A stretch of 64,000 nucleotides of DNA from Pseudomonas bijieensis (GCF_013347965.1 NZ_CP048810.1:2542001-2606000), one strand, 5' to 3'. Shown: positions 18,177 through 28,151, numbered from the stretch's first letter. The notes: generated from the letters alone by a model not told the origin. A program made the numbers and translations.

Positions 18177-18428
18177 ATGAACACTCATCAACCCCCATCT
18201 GCTGGCGCAACGCCATTCTGGCGGAACAAGACCGGCATTGTATTGATCATGCTGTTGGCCATCGGCCTCTTCTATCTGGCGCGAGAACACTTCAGCCACA
18301 TCGCGGGGAATTGGCCGTACCTGATTCTCCTGATGTGTCCCTTGATGCATGTCTTCGGACACGGCCACAGCGGTCATGGACGACATGAAGAGCCACCCGT
18401 AGACGGCAAGGATGAGGAAGGCCGCTGA
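18177..18428 (+). CDS. DUF2933 small membrane protein
   Basis: The 83-residue protein has two membrane segments (about 18-35, [18 protein letters not shown], and 45-60, [14 protein letters not shown]) followed by a histidine-rich tail ([11 protein letters not shown]). DUF2933 proteins are commonly found next to copper/silver resistance ATPases. The Cys and Met of LLMCPLMH with the His cluster suggest metal handling; this is inference. It ends two bases before the ATPase gene, so the pair is one operon. Confidence 0.85.
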   Translation: MNTHQPPSAGATPFWRNKTGIVLIMLLAIGLFYLAREHFSHIAGNWPYLILLMCPLMHVFGHGHSGHGRHEEPPVDGKDEEGR

Positions 18429-18430
18429 CC

Positions 18431-20590
18431 ATGTCCGACACTCCCGCGCACCTTCACCACAGCGCCGCAGCGCTCAGCGGCGACATGGCGACTGAATACA
18501 CCTGTCCCATGCACCCGGAAATACGCCAACCCGGCCCCGGTACCTGCCCCAAGTGCGGCATGACGCTGGAGGCGGTGATGCCCGCGCTGGAAGAAGAGGA
18601 CAATCCAGAACTCAAGGATTTCACCCGCCGCTTCTGGTGGTCCCTGCCGTTGACGGTGATCGTCACCGTGCTCGCCATGGCGGGGCACGCCTTGTCGCTG
18701 TTCCACGGTGTCACGCAAAATTTCGTCGAGTTTTTTCTGGCCACGCCAGTGGTCCTGTGGGCAGGCTGGCCGTTTTTTGTGCGGGGAGTGGCCTCTGTTC
18801 GCCAGCGCAGCCCGAACATGTGGACCCTGATTGGCCTGGGCACTGCGGCGGCCTATCTCTACAGTGTCGCCGCCACGTTTTGGCCTGGAGGATTTCCCGC
18901 CACGTTCATGCAAGAGGGGCGTATCGGCGTCTACTTTGAAGCCGCCGCGGTGATCATCTCCCTCACATTGCTGGGGCAGATGCTGGAGCTCAAGGCTCGC
19001 TCACAGACGTCGGCCGCCATCAAGTCGCTGCTGGGGCTGTCACCCAAGACCGCGCGCCGGATCAATGCCGATGGCCAGGAGCAAGACATCCCCCTGAGCC
19101 ACGTCCATCGGGGTGACCACCTGAGGATCAGGCCCGGTGAGAAGGTCCCGGTCGATGGTACGGTGCTCGAAGGCGAAAGTGCCGTTGACGAGTCGATGCT
19201 CACCGGCGAGCCGGTTCCGGTGATCAAACGCGCCGGGGACAGCCTGATCGGGGCCACGATCAACACCCACGGCAGCTTGGTGATGACGGCCCAGAAGGTC
19301 GGTGCCGAGACCGTCCTGGCGCAGATTGTTCAGATGGTCGCCCGGGCCCAACGCTCGAAAGCACCGATGCAGCGCATGGCCGACCTGATCGCTGGTTATT
19401 TCGTCATGGGCGTGATTGCCATCGCCGTACTGACCTTTTTCGGCTGGGGGCTGTTGGGTCCCGAACCTGGCTGGGTCTTCGGGTTGATCAATGCCGTCGC
19501 CGTGCTGATCATCGCCTGCCCCTGTGCGTTGGGGCTCGCAACCCCCATGTCGATCATGGTGTCCACCGGCAAGGCGGCCAGCCTGGGCGTGCTTTTCCGG
19601 GACGCCAGCGCCATCGAGAACTTATGCAGGATCGACACGCTGATCGTCGACAAGACCGGCACCCTGACCGAAGGGCGCCCGGCTTTTCACAGCGTAAAAG
19701 CCACCCAGGGCTTCGACGGCCGCCAAGTGCTGCTGTTGGCCGCCAGCCTCGACCAGGGCAGCGAGCATCCCCTGGCCCACGCCATCGTCGATCACGCCCG
19801 ATCCGAGCATCTTGAACTGATCAAGCCGGCTTCATTTGAATCCGCCAGTGGCATCGGTGTCAGTGGCCGGGTGGACGGCAAACTGGTCCACTTGGGCAAT
19901 ACCGCGCTGATGAATGCCGTCAGCATCAACGTTTATCCATTGCAGCAACAGGCCGAGCAGCTACGCGCCCAAGGCATCAGCATTATCTACATGGCGATCG
20001 ACGGCGTGCTGGCCGGGCTACTGGCCGTTTCGGACCCGATCAAGCCGACCTCCAGGGAAGCGGTCAACCGCCTCAAGGCTCACGACATAAAAATCATCAT
20101 GGCCACCGGCGACGGCCTCACCACTGCACGCGCCGTGGCCATGGAGATGGGCATTGAAGAGGTCCATGGCGAAGTCAAACCCGAGGACAAAGAGCGCCTG
20201 GTGGCGGACCTGCAACGCGATGGCCGCCAGGTCGCGATGGCGGGTGACGGGATAAACGACGCACCGGCCCTGGCTCGGGCGAACGTAGGCATTGCAATGG
20301 GGACAGGCACGGACGTCGCGATGAACAGCGCCCAACTGACCTTGGTAAAAGGCGATTTGATGGGGATCTTGCGAGCCCGCACCCTTTCGGTGGCAACCGT
20401 CAGGAACATGCGCCAGAACCTCGGCTTTGCCTTCCTCTACAACTCGATGGGTATTCCGTTGGCTGCCGGCCTGCTGTACCCCCTGACCGGTCACTTGCTC
20501 TCGCCCATGATTGCCGCCATCGCCATGAGCGTAAGTTCGGCATCGGTGGTGTTCAATGCCTTGAGGTTGCGTAACACGCCAGCACAATAA
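18431..20590 (+). CDS. Heavy-metal P1B-type ATPase (copper/silver)
   Basis: The 719-residue inner-membrane pump exports Cu(I)/Ag(I) with ATP. Instead of an N-terminal HMA domain it has a heavy-metal-binding domain (YTCPMHPE at about 23-30, with Cys25, Cys39 and Cys42 in TCPKCGM) after a His-rich start. The transport motif is Cys363-Pro-Cys365, the class of Cu(I)/Ag(I) pumps. The phosphorylation site is Asp407 in DKTGTLTEG, the TGEP loop is [10 protein letters not shown], and the hinge is [10 protein letters not shown]. It shares an operon with the DUF2933 gene. A regulator is not adjacent and no clear CueR site was seen upstream. Confidence 0.92.
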   Translation: MSDTPAHLHHSAAALSGDMATEYTCPMHPEIRQPGPGTCPKCGMTLEAVMPALEEEDNPELKDFTRRFWWSLPLTVIVTVLAMAGHALSLFHGVTQNFVEFFLATPVVLWAGWPFFVRGVASVRQRSPNMWTLIGLGTAAAYLYSVAATFWPGGFPATFMQEGRIGVYFEAAAVIISLTLLGQMLELKARSQTSAAIKSLLGLSPKTARRINADGQEQDIPLSHVHRGDHLRIRPGEKVPVDGTVLEGESAVDESMLTGEPVPVIKRAGDSLIGATINTHGSLVMTAQKVGAETVLAQIVQMVARAQRSKAPMQRMADLIAGYFVMGVIAIAVLTFFGWGLLGPEPGWVFGLINAVAVLIIACPCALGLATPMSIMVSTGKAASLGVLFRDASAIENLCRIDTLIVDKTGTLTEGRPAFHSVKATQGFDGRQVLLLAASLDQGSEHPLAHAIVDHARSEHLELIKPASFESASGIGVSGRVDGKLVHLGNTALMNAVSINVYPLQQQAEQLRAQGISIIYMAIDGVLAGLLAVSDPIKPTSREAVNRLKAHDIKIIMATGDGLTTARAVAMEMGIEEVHGEVKPEDKERLVADLQRDGRQVAMAGDGINDAPALARANVGIAMGTGTDVAMNSAQLTLVKGDLMGILRARTLSVATVRNMRQNLGFAFLYNSMGIPLAAGLLYPLTGHLLSPMIAAIAMSVSSASVVFNALRLRNTPAQ

Positions 20591-20602
20591 TCCGGCGCAC
20601 AT

Positions 20603-20629
20603 AAAAAACAGGCGCCACCAGGGCGCCTG
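20603..20629 (-). terminator. Intrinsic terminator of the DUF2790 gene
   Basis: On the minus strand CAGGCGCCCTGGTGGCGCCTG forms an eight-base stem followed directly by TTTTTT. It lies 39 bases after the DUF2790 stop and just beyond the ATPase stop on the other strand, so it separates two convergent units. Confidence 0.85.
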
Positions 20630-20667
20630 ACCGTCTCAAAACCAAAGGAGAACAAACGAGACGGTAA

Positions 20668-21000
20668 TCAGCCGCCCTTCGGACAGTTATCACCCAGGAG
20701 CCTGTATTCCACGGTGTTGAGCTTGCCGTTCGAATCTTCGTAAGTCATACGCGACGGTCCGACACCACAGCCTTTAATGGCCGGTGTAATGCTCACCACT
20801 TTTTTTACATCGAGTTTCATGCCGTATTCGTAATGAACGATTTCGGCGACGGCTTTGCCGTTTTCGGCGGCGAATTGGGCCATGGCTTGTTGATTGTTCT
20901 GGATCATCCGGCCATAAACCCGGTCACCTCCTCCTTCCGCCAAGGCAAGGGAAGAAAGGGACAGGATCGAAACGGCGAGCAAGGCATCAAGGGTTTTCAT
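20668..21000 (-). CDS. DUF2790 periplasmic protein
   Basis: The 110-residue protein has a signal peptide (MKTLDALLAVSILSLSSLALA, about 21 residues). The mature part contains YEYGMKLDVKKVVSI and a Cys pair (Cys in KGCGVGP and GDNCPKGG) fitting the DUF2790 fold found in Pseudomonas metal-stress loci. Members are often induced by copper, and this one is next to a Cu/Ag pump, so a role in copper response is likely but inferred. It has its own terminator. Confidence 0.8.
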   Translation of the reverse strand: MKTLDALLAVSILSLSSLALAEGGGDRVYGRMIQNNQQAMAQFAAENGKAVAEIVHYEYGMKLDVKKVVSITPAIKGCGVGPSRMTYEDSNGKLNTVEYRLLGDNCPKGG

Positions 21001-21126
21001 AGGGAACTCCGGCAGTCATTTGTCAGGCAAACCATAACGACTGGCGCCTTTCACGACGCTGGCGGGGACGTTACCGATTGGTCAGGTTCGTGATAGGTAA
21101 CCGACCATCAGTCCCCACTCACAAAC

Positions 21127-21155
21127 TGAACACGCAGCCCCATTCCCCGTATAAT
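21127..21155 (+). promoter_or_regulatory. Likely sigma-70 promoter of the SPOUT methyltransferase gene
   Basis: A perfect -10 TATAAT (21150-21155) sits 17 bases after TGAACA (21127-21132), a weak -35. The start codon is 28 bases downstream of the -10 box. Confidence 0.5.
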
Positions 21156-21183
21156 CGCGCCTTTTCCCAAAGGCACCCCGTCC

Positions 21184-21654
21184 GTGGCCAACAAACGCTA
21201 TAGCTGCATCGGTCTGTTCAACCCCAAGTCACCGGAAAACGTCGGTTCGGTCATGCGTGCCGCCGGCTGCTACGGCGTGGCGTCGGTGTTCTACACCGGC
21301 AAGCGCTATGAGCGTGCCGCCGACTTCGTTACCGACACCAAGAAAGTCCACTACGACATCCCGCTGATCGGTATCGACGACCTGAAGAAGATCCTGCCCC
21401 TGGGTTGCGTACCGGTGGCCGTGGAACTGGTGGAAGGCGCTCGTCCACTGCCCGAATACACCCACCCGGACCGGGCGTTGTACATCTTCGGTCCCGAGGA
21501 CGGTTCGCTGGATAAAGACATTCGCGATTGGTGCGAGGACGTGGTGTACATCCCCACCACTGGCTGCATGAACCTGGCCGCCACGGTCAACGTCGTGCTG
21601 TATGACCGCATGGCCAAAGGCAACAACACCCGTTCGGGGCCGCAATTCCGCTGA
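21184..21654 (+). CDS. TrmH/SpoU-family RNA 2'-O-methyltransferase
   Basis: The 156-residue protein is a minimal SPOUT knot methyltransferase. Motif 1 is NPKSPENVGSVMRAAG (about 13-28), motif 2 is ALYIFGPEDGSLDKD (about 98-112), motif 3 is IPTTGCMNLAATVNVVLYD (about 123-141). There is no RNA-binding extension, as in TrmL-like enzymes that act on tRNA position 34, but the target cannot be assigned. The start is GTG at 21184; no in-frame ATG precedes the MANKRYSC block. Confidence 0.88.
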   Translation: MANKRYSCIGLFNPKSPENVGSVMRAAGCYGVASVFYTGKRYERAADFVTDTKKVHYDIPLIGIDDLKKILPLGCVPVAVELVEGARPLPEYTHPDRALYIFGPEDGSLDKDIRDWCEDVVYIPTTGCMNLAATVNVVLYDRMAKGNNTRSGPQFR

Positions 21655-21731
21655 CCGGCGCTAAATCCAATTGAACAAGGCAATCGCTCGGGCAGTCAGT
21701 TTTATACCAACCCCCACACCGGAGACAGATC

Positions 21732-22109
21732 ATGAGCGATAACAACCCGTTCGAGCCGATTGAGACCACCCCTTTCCAATCTCATCCGCCGCAAAACGTA
21801 CATGGTTGGGAACGCATTGGCTCACTGGCCGGCGGTGTCCTGATGATGGGCAAGGGCTTGCGTCGTGGTGGTGTGATCGGCCTGGCCCAACTGGCGATCG
21901 GCGGCATGGCGCTGGCGCGGGGGATCACCGGGCATTGTTCGGCCAAGGCCTTGTTGGAAAAGAACCGTCAGAACCTCAGCGACGCCCGCGCCCGCATCGA
22001 GCAGGCCGGCGACGAGCTGAGCCGCCTGAAGGCCAATGCCGAGGCGGCGACCGGTACGGCTACGGTGACGGGGAATGATTCGCTGGTTTCACCCAAAGTT
22101 GGGCTCTGA
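21732..22109 (+). CDS. DUF2892 (YgaP-like) membrane protein
   Basis: The 125-residue protein has the DUF2892 signature NVHGWERIGSLAGGVLMMGKG (about 22-42; 20-residue core ending at MGK), a glycine-rich transmembrane helix pair (about 28-65), then CSAKALLEKNRQN. The C-terminal third (about 75-110) is an amphipathic, probably coiled-coil helix. It likely sits in the inner membrane; the function is unknown. The ATG at 21732 follows GGAGACAGATC. Confidence 0.75.
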   Translation: MSDNNPFEPIETTPFQSHPPQNVHGWERIGSLAGGVLMMGKGLRRGGVIGLAQLAIGGMALARGITGHCSAKALLEKNRQNLSDARARIEQAGDELSRLKANAEAATGTATVTGNDSLVSPKVGL

Positions 22110-22134
22110 TTTTTTGCGGTGGGGCTGATGGCCT

Positions 22135-22228
22135 CATCGCGGGCAAGCCTTGCTCCCACAGGATCGAGTCGTATCCAATAGCTCATCCGGCGAAGATTCA
22201 GTGTGGGAGCAAGGCTTGCCCGCGATAG
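22135..22228. repeat. REPIN, family A
   Basis: CATCGCGGGCAAGCCTTGCTC faces its complement (22202-22228) over about 45 bases. It separates the convergent DUF2892 and M61-like genes. Confidence 0.85.
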
Positions 22229-22233
22229 CGATA

Positions 22234-23463
22234 TTACTGAAGTAACTTGGTATCCAGCACTGCAGAGTTCCCACCCAGGACACTTTCACTGAGCTGCACA
22301 AACTCCTGGGTATCAACTGTTTCCAGCCGCATCGCCCCCTGCAACACATCATCCAGCGAACGCTTGTTACGGGTTTTCAAGCGAATCTCGCGGTCCAGCT
22401 CCTGTAGCAGCAATACCGCCTTGGCCACCGTCGCGGTGCCGACCCGCTCACCGCGCAAGGTGGTGACGCCTTTGCTGTCGCGGGCGAGGCGGTCATTGAG
22501 GGCCTGATAGCGCTCATCACTCAGGCCGCCAGCGCGGCGCAGCAGTTCGACGGCGTAGTACTCGGTCAGTCCCTCGCTGATCCAATCGCTGCGATCATGG
22601 TCGTTGATACGCGCCAGCGCCTGCACCAATTCGCGCAACAACGGGCTGCTGCCCCGCTCGCTGACCAGCGGTGGACGGCTGTGCAGGTAAATCGAGTCGT
22701 GCCCGGCCTGGGCACCACGCCACAACGGATCACCGGCACCGACAATCAGCAACTTGGCAGGATGGCGCGGCACCAGCGCCTGCACCTGCGGCCAGACAAA
22801 AGTCAGTAGCGTCAGCACATCCATCCGGCGCATGCCCTGGCCTCGGGGCGAGGCCACTGTCACTTCGGTTTCGCCCAGGCGTGTGCGCCGGCTCCCCAGT
22901 TTGCCGGCGAGCATCCAGCCGGTGGGACGGTCGAACAGGCGCGAGGGGTTGTCGATGCGAAAGCGTTGCTTGCCGATGCGTGGCCAGGGAGTCTCTATGC
23001 TTTTCCAGCCATCGGGCAATTCAACTTCGAGACGGGCCACCAATTCGACGCCGTCCTGCTGATCGAGTTTGGCCGACGGCACCAGATCGTCGCCGCGCAA
23101 CAACGCCCACGTCGGGGTCATGCGGGTTTCGAAGGTCGCGCTCTTGCGCGCATGGCTGATGCGTACGCGGTAGCTCAGGCTGGCCTTGTCGGCGGCCGGG
23201 CGCCAGACGCCACGCGCCTCATTGCCGGGGGTGAGCTGCCATTGGCCGTCGGCCTTGAAATCGCTGTAGCGGCTGCCGTCGCCGAGGTCGAAGTCCAGGC
23301 TGCGCACCGCCGAACCCCGGGCCAGGGTCAGGCGCACCTCAGCCTGATCGCTCTGCGGCAGCAGGTGCACGTGATAATCCAGATCGACTTTCTGCGCCGC
23401 CCACAGCGGCCCGCACATTACCAGCAGCCCGACTGCCAGCATCCGTTTCAATCCTGCCGCCAT
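22234..23463 (-). CDS. M61-peptidase-like secreted protein lacking HEXXH
   Basis: The 409-residue protein has a signal peptide (about 1-23, KRMLAVGLLVMCGPLWAA). Its architecture looks like the M61 glycyl-aminopeptidase clan: an N-terminal beta domain, then a helical domain. The expected zinc motif HExxH is replaced by RELVQ (277-281), but the downstream glutamate block is kept as ISEGLTEYY (295-303). So the zinc histidines are lost and hydrolysis is unlikely. It may be a binding or scaffold protein in the periplasm. The start at 23463 (MAAGLKRM) places the signal peptide properly. It is followed upstream by ycgN at 32 bases on the same strand, so the two may be co-transcribed. Confidence 0.6.
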   Translation of the reverse strand: MAAGLKRMLAVGLLVMCGPLWAAQKVDLDYHVHLLPQSDQAEVRLTLARGSAVRSLDFDLGDGSRYSDFKADGQWQLTPGNEARGVWRPAADKASLSYRVRISHARKSATFETRMTPTWALLRGDDLVPSAKLDQQDGVELVARLEVELPDGWKSIETPWPRIGKQRFRIDNPSRLFDRPTGWMLAGKLGSRRTRLGETEVTVASPRGQGMRRMDVLTLLTFVWPQVQALVPRHPAKLLIVGAGDPLWRGAQAGHDSIYLHSRPPLVSERGSSPLLRELVQALARINDHDRSDWISEGLTEYYAVELLRRAGGLSDERYQALNDRLARDSKGVTTLRGERVGTATVAKAVLLLQELDREIRLKTRNKRSLDDVLQGAMRLETVDTQEFVQLSESVLGGNSAVLDTKLLQ

Positions 23464-23495
23464 GGGGTCTCCCTGAGGGTGCGATGCCCGGCGGT

Positions 23496-23945
23496 TCAGC
23501 CGGCGCGGAAAATCAGATGATCTTCCCAATCTTCTTCCGGCACACTGCCTTCGGCCAGCATACGCCCGGACTGGGAAATGCGTTCGTGGTGCACGGCATC
23601 GCGATCACCGCAGACCAGGTGGTGCCACAACGGCAAGTCCTTGCCCTCGCTGACCAGCCGATAACCGCAGGTCGGCGGCAGCCATTTGAACTCATCGGCC
23701 TTGCCCGGCGTGAGCTGGATGCAATCGGGCACGAACTCACGGCGGTTGGGGTAGTCGCTGCACTGGCAGGTTTTCAGGTCCAGCAGTTTGCAGGCGATAC
23801 GCGTGTAATAGACGCTGTTGTCGTCTTCGTCTTCGAGTTTTTGCAGGCAGCACAGGCCACAGCCGTCGCACAGCGATTCCCACTCCTGCGGATCGAGCTG
23901 ATCGAGGGTTTTGCGTATCCAGAACGGTTCGACTTTGGCGGCCAT
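23496..23945 (-). CDS. ycgN: YcgN-family cysteine cluster protein
   Basis: The 149-residue protein has the UPF0153/YkgJ-type zinc or iron-binding cysteine cluster: CDGCGLCC (about 26-33), then Cys52 and Cys60-x-Cys62 around [10 protein letters not shown], and Cys75 and Cys93 further on. Length and sequence match YcgN, whose function is not established. It belongs to the conserved Pseudomonas neighbourhood with ycgL and rnd. Confidence 0.9.
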   Translation of the reverse strand: MAAKVEPFWIRKTLDQLDPQEWESLCDGCGLCCLQKLEDEDDNSVYYTRIACKLLDLKTCQCSDYPNRREFVPDCIQLTPGKADEFKWLPPTCGYRLVSEGKDLPLWHHLVCGDRDAVHHERISQSGRMLAEGSVPEEDWEDHLIFRAG

Positions 23946-24106
23946 GGCTCGAGCATCAACATCAGGTGGTGAAAAGGCCGACAGTCTAGTGCCGGGGCCT
24001 CTTCAGGCCAAGCGTTGGCGACTGTCGGTAAACTGGGGGCTTGTCAGGCTCGGCGCCGGGACGTAGGTTGCTTTATCCACTTTCCCTATCCCTTCAAGGT
24101 AATCCC

Positions 24107-24700
24107 ATGAGCGCCAATCCCCGCATCGCCGATTACGCTATCCACCCTCAGTTCATCGAACGCTGGTCGCCTCGTGCCTTTACCGGCGAGAGCATTGCAG
24201 AAGAAACCCTGCTGGGCTTTTTCGAAGCCGCCCGCTGGGCACCGTCGGCCTACAACTCGCAGCCGTGGCGCTTCCTGTATGCGCGCCGCGATACGCCGAA
24301 CTGGGAGCGGTTCCTGGGCCTGCTCAATGAATTCAACCGCGGCTGGGCCCAACACGCCTCGGCATTGGTGATCGTCGTTTCGAAAACCACCTTCGCCGTG
24401 CCCGGCGCCACTGAAGAAACCCCGGCACAGAGCCACACCTTCGACACGGGCGCGGCCTGGGGCCACCTGGCGCTGCAAGCCAGCCTCAGCGGCTGGCACA
24501 CCCACGGCATGGCCGGTTTCGACCAGGAGCTGACTCGCAAGGAACTGAAGATCCCGCAAGGCTATGACCTGCACGCCGCCGTGGCGATCGGCAAGCTGGG
24601 GGACAAATCGACACTGGCTGAGTACCTCCAGGCCCGTGAAGTCCCAAGCTCGCGCCGGCCGTTGAGCGAACTGGTGGCGGAAGGCGATTTCAGCCTGTAA
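24107..24700 (+). CDS. Nitroreductase-family FMN oxidoreductase
   Basis: The 197-residue protein shows the FMN-binding nitroreductase fold. Early motif RWSPRAFTGESI contains the Arg-Ser contact of the phosphate, and ARWAPSAYNSQPWRF gives the flavin ring contact. The C-terminal GKLGDK block is the third FMN element. The cytoplasmic NAD(P)H-dependent activity has unknown substrate. The ATG at 24107 follows a purine-rich AAGGTAA. It is divergent from ycgN. Confidence 0.88.
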   Translation: MSANPRIADYAIHPQFIERWSPRAFTGESIAEETLLGFFEAARWAPSAYNSQPWRFLYARRDTPNWERFLGLLNEFNRGWAQHASALVIVVSKTTFAVPGATEETPAQSHTFDTGAAWGHLALQASLSGWHTHGMAGFDQELTRKELKIPQGYDLHAAVAIGKLGDKSTLAEYLQAREVPSSRRPLSELVAEGDFSL

Positions 24701-24728
24701 CCCCAATTTTGTGACCGCTGAAGATCAA

Positions 24729-24820
24729 CTGTGGGAGCGGGCTTGCTCGCGAAAGCGAAATGTCAGTCAACATAATTGTTGAATGTATCGGCCCCTTCGC
24801 GAGCAAGCCCGCTCCCACAA
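24729..24820. repeat. REPIN, family A
   Basis: CTGTGGGAGCGGGCTTGCTC and its complement are separated by about 45 bases. It lies between two convergent genes (nitroreductase and dehydrogenase). Confidence 0.85.
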
Positions 24821-24836
24821 GTTGATTGGGGCAGTG

Positions 24837-25769
24837 TCAGTAGCCCCGGGTGAAATCCACTTCCCCGCGTAACGCTTCGCCGGCCTGATAGGCCCGCAGG
24901 TTTTCCAGGAACAACTGCACCATCATCGTCGGCGAGGTCGGTGCCGAGCTATGCCCGGTCAACAACAGCCCCCAGGCGGTCCAGAATGGATGGCGCTGCG
25001 GCAGCGGTTCCTGGCGGCAGACGTCGATCACCGCACCGGCCAGGTGCCCTTCCTTCAAGGCTTGCACCAGATCCGCATCCACTACCGCCACGCCGCGTCC
25101 GACATTGATGAACAGCCCGGTTGGCTTGAATTGCTTGAACAGCGCCGCGTCGTATACATCATGAGTGTTGGGCGTGTTGGGCAGCAGGTTGATGACGTAG
25201 TCCACTTCGCCCACCAAGCGCGGCAGATCCTGCAGTGCCCCGACTTCGATGAACGGCGCCAGCTCCCGGGCTTCGCTGGCAATGCCGTACAGCTGCACGC
25301 CAAACGGCACCAGGAACTGCGCCACACGCTGGCCGATATCGCCGGTGCCGACGATCAGCACCTTGCGCCCGGCCAGGCCTTGCCCCTGGCGGTTGTCCCA
25401 CTTGCGCTCGACCTGGCTGACCAACCGCGCCAGTACCTCGCGCTCATGGCCGAGCATGTAGGTGAGCACGTACTCAGCCATCACCTGGCCGAAAATGCCT
25501 ACCGCGCGGGTCAGGCGGTAATTGCGCGTCAAGCCCTCGGCCAACAGCGGCGTGATACCTGCCCAGGTCGATTGCAGCCAACGGGGTTTATGGCCTTGAC
25601 GCAACAGGGTGGCCAGCAGATCGGGCTGGCCAAGCCAGACCGGGCAATCGGTGGCCAGTCGCGACAGTTCGGCGGAATCGCCGCTGGTCAGCACTTCAAT
25701 ATCGGGTGCAGCCTGGCGCAGAAGCTGGGCATACACCGCGTGGTCGTGTTCGGCAATCAGAACGCGCAT
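24837..25769 (-). CDS. D-2-hydroxyacid dehydrogenase (GhrA-like)
   Basis: The 310-residue NAD(P)-dependent enzyme reduces 2-keto acids such as glyoxylate or hydroxypyruvate. The nucleotide-binding loop is VLIVGTGDIGQRVAQFL (about 138-154). Catalytic residues are Arg in NVGRGVAVV, Glu in CRQEPLPQRHP and His in LTGHSSAPT. The HSSAPT block resembles GhrA-type glyoxylate/hydroxypyruvate reductases, but the substrate is inferred. It is one gene of the conserved rnd-ycgL-dehydrogenase-nitroreductase-ycgN neighbourhood. Confidence 0.88.
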   Translation of the reverse strand: MRVLIAEHDHAVYAQLLRQAAPDIEVLTSGDSAELSRLATDCPVWLGQPDLLATLLRQGHKPRWLQSTWAGITPLLAEGLTRNYRLTRAVGIFGQVMAEYVLTYMLGHEREVLARLVSQVERKWDNRQGQGLAGRKVLIVGTGDIGQRVAQFLVPFGVQLYGIASEARELAPFIEVGALQDLPRLVGEVDYVINLLPNTPNTHDVYDAALFKQFKPTGLFINVGRGVAVVDADLVQALKEGHLAGAVIDVCRQEPLPQRHPFWTAWGLLLTGHSSAPTSPTMMVQLFLENLRAYQAGEALRGEVDFTRGY

Positions 25770-25896
25770 GAATCAAACCTTTCAAAAACAGTGCAGACGA
25801 CCGCCGACAGAGTGTCGCTCCATCCATGCGATCGTCGTCAATAAACCATTCCAGTGTGTTTCAAGAGGCCCCCAGAACAGGCACCTCCGATTACCG

Positions 25897-26190
25897 TCAG
25901 ACCGGGTCGTTGCGGCGCAACAACTCTTCGGGTAAATGCTCGATGTACTCGTCTTCGGCCGGCGGCATCTGCAAGTGATAGCCCTGGGTGTCGAGGTTTT
26001 CCAGCACCTTGTTGATGTCTTCCCGGGACAGCTCCCGTTCGGGGCTCAGCACCAGGTCGAAGGCGTGGATAGCCTTGCCAAAGGCAGCCATCAGGGGCTC
26101 CGGCACACGCTTCAAGGCATCGCTCTTGAGCACATACAGGTACATCTCGTTTTTCTTCGAGCTTCGGTAGATGGAGCAGATACGTTTCAA
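25897..26190 (-). CDS. ycgL: YcgL-domain protein
   Basis: The 97-residue protein begins [20 protein letters not shown], the classic YcgL-domain start, and ends with [17 protein letters not shown]. The small alpha/beta fold has no established activity. Its ATG overlaps the rnd stop by four bases, so the two are translationally coupled. Confidence 0.93.
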   Translation of the reverse strand: MKRICSIYRSSKKNEMYLYVLKSDALKRVPEPLMAAFGKAIHAFDLVLSPERELSREDINKVLENLDTQGYHLQMPPAEDEYIEHLPEELLRRNDPV

Positions 26191-27320
26191 GGCTGTTCTC
26201 CGGCAGTGGCCAGGCTGTCGAGCAGCGCCTGGCCCATCAATTCGCGGCGCCAGCCACGCAGCGAATCGGGCAATTGGTAAGGGCCCTCGGGAAAGCCGCT
26301 CTTGATCAGCGCTTCGAGGGTTTTCTTGCGTAGCATCAACTCCGGGGCGATCCCCAGGCGCTCGGCTTCAGCCTGCCCCAGCGCCTTTAGACGCTTGACC
26401 AGCGCCGACGCCTCGATGGGCAACGGCTCGGCCACGGCCGGTGGCCATTGCTCGGGCGGCACGCTGGCGGCGCGCTGGATCAGGTCCAGCAGAAACTGGC
26501 CGTCCTGGCGCACGGTGCGCGGGTGCATGTCTTCAATTTTCGCCAGCGCGCCGAGGTTATCCGGCTGGGTGCGGGCCAGGGGCCACAGCGAATGCTCGCG
26601 AATGATGCGATTGCGCGGCAGGTCACGGGCCCGCGCCTCGCGTTCGCGCCAGGCGCACAGCTCGCGCAGCACGGCCAACTGGGCGCGGGACAGTTTCCAG
26701 GCGAGCTTGGCCTCGCGGTAGACCTCGTACGGGTCGACTTCGCGACGCAGGTTGGCCACCAGTTCGGCACCATCCTCCAGGACCCAACTGTATTTTTCGT
26801 CGGAAAGCTTCGGGCGCAGCTGTACGAAAACTTCTGCCAGATGCACGGCATCCTCTGCCGCGTAGCTGATCTGCGTCTCGGATAGCGGCCGTTGCAACCA
26901 GTCGGAACGAGTCTCGCCCTTGGGCAGCTCGATACCCAGCACTTCCTGCACCAGCCGCGAATAGCCCATGGAGAAGCCCAGGTTCAGGTAAGCGGCAGCC
27001 AGTTGAGTATCGAACAGCGGCGCAGGCAGGCTGCCAGTCAAGCGCAGCAGCACTTCAAGATCTTCGCTGCAGGCGTGCAACACCTTGAGCACCGCCGGAT
27101 TTTCCAGCAGCGCGGCCAAGGGTTGCCAATTGTCGATGGTCAAGGGGTCGATCAGGTAGGCACGCTGGCCGTCGCCGATCTGCAATAAACCGGCAATAGG
27201 ATAAAAGGTGTCGACCCGCATGAATTCGGTGTCGAGGGCGACGAATGGCAACTGCTGCCACTCGGCGCAAAACTGACCGAGGCTATCGTTGTCGCGAATC
27301 CAGTGAATATCGATGGCCAC
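26187..27320 (-). CDS. rnd: Ribonuclease D
   Basis: RNase D is a 3'-5' exoribonuclease that trims tRNA and other small RNA 3' ends. The 377-residue length is normal. The DEDDy active site is visible: Asp30 and Glu32 in VALDTEFMR, Asp87 in [10 protein letters not shown], and Tyr153/Asp157 in YAAED. The HRDC domain follows (about residues 215-295, [13 protein letters not shown]). It is transcribed towards ycgL. Confidence 0.95.
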   Translation of the reverse strand: MAIDIHWIRDNDSLGQFCAEWQQLPFVALDTEFMRVDTFYPIAGLLQIGDGQRAYLIDPLTIDNWQPLAALLENPAVLKVLHACSEDLEVLLRLTGSLPAPLFDTQLAAAYLNLGFSMGYSRLVQEVLGIELPKGETRSDWLQRPLSETQISYAAEDAVHLAEVFVQLRPKLSDEKYSWVLEDGAELVANLRREVDPYEVYREAKLAWKLSRAQLAVLRELCAWREREARARDLPRNRIIREHSLWPLARTQPDNLGALAKIEDMHPRTVRQDGQFLLDLIQRAASVPPEQWPPAVAEPLPIEASALVKRLKALGQAEAERLGIAPELMLRKKTLEALIKSGFPEGPYQLPDSLRGWRRELMGQALLDSLATAGEQP

Positions 27321-27441
27321 ACGGCTCTCCCTTGAAGAATGGCGCGCAGTATATATCGCCGCCGGCGATTGCGAGCATCCATAGAGCAGCAGCCTAAGAG
27401 AAATCGCCTGCGAAAAAGCAAGAATAGTCCTACATCAGGAC

Positions 27442-28083
27442 TTAACCGGTCTTACGCAGTACATAAACACGCGTCAGCGCAAAACCGGGCAGGAAATCCT
27501 GATACCAGAGCACGCTAAAACCGGCCTGGCGAAACTCGGCTTCGACATCGGCCTTGTCGGCCAGGCTTCGTTGCGGCGCCTGACCAATCTTGAGACGCCC
27601 TTCGATTTGCAGCGAAACGATGACCGTATCGCGACTGACCCGATGAAATTCGCGCAACAGCGCCAGGCGATGTTCGCTGGCGCTGACATGACGGAACAGT
27701 TGCAGACAACAAATACAATCCACCGCGTTGGCCGACAGCCCGATGGTGAACGCCGAACTCGGGAAGGTCTTGACTCGCTGGAGCAGCGCGCCGCCATGGT
27801 GAGTAAGCGCGTGTTCGAGCATATCCGGCGACGGGTCCGCCGCCAGGATCACCCGGTTGGCGTGCTCGGCCAGCACCGGCCAGAACCGCCCTGCCCCACA
27901 GGCCACATCCAGCACCAACCCAGGCTCGCCCGCCACTTTCAGGGCGTTGCGCACCATTTGCTCGTCGCGCCAGAACGCCAGGCGCAACCGCCGAGGCGCC
28001 GGTTGGCAGCAGATCTGCGCATGTTCCTGGTCATGCTGCCTGGCGAACTCAAGCTCGACGGTGGAAGGGGGTAGCCTGGACAT
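27442..28083 (-). CDS. Class I SAM-dependent methyltransferase
   Basis: The 213-residue protein carries motif I LVLDVACGAGRFWPVL (about 56-71), followed by the acidic residue in ILAADPSPDML (about 79-89) and CICCLQLFRHVS as the post-II strand. It looks like a UbiE/Tam-type small-molecule methyltransferase, cytoplasmic, with unknown substrate. The eptA gene lies 68 bases upstream on the same strand, so it may be co-transcribed with that lipid A gene. Confidence 0.82.
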   Translation of the reverse strand: MSRLPPSTVELEFARQHDQEHAQICCQPAPRRLRLAFWRDEQMVRNALKVAGEPGLVLDVACGAGRFWPVLAEHANRVILAADPSPDMLEHALTHHGGALLQRVKTFPSSAFTIGLSANAVDCICCLQLFRHVSASEHRLALLREFHRVSRDTVIVSLQIEGRLKIGQAPQRSLADKADVEAEFRQAGFSVLWYQDFLPGFALTRVYVLRKTG

Positions 28084-28151
28084 ACAAACGGCTCTTGGAA
28101 AAGATTGGATGACAGGTTAATCAACGCCGCGTGAAAAAAAGGTCCAGGCCA

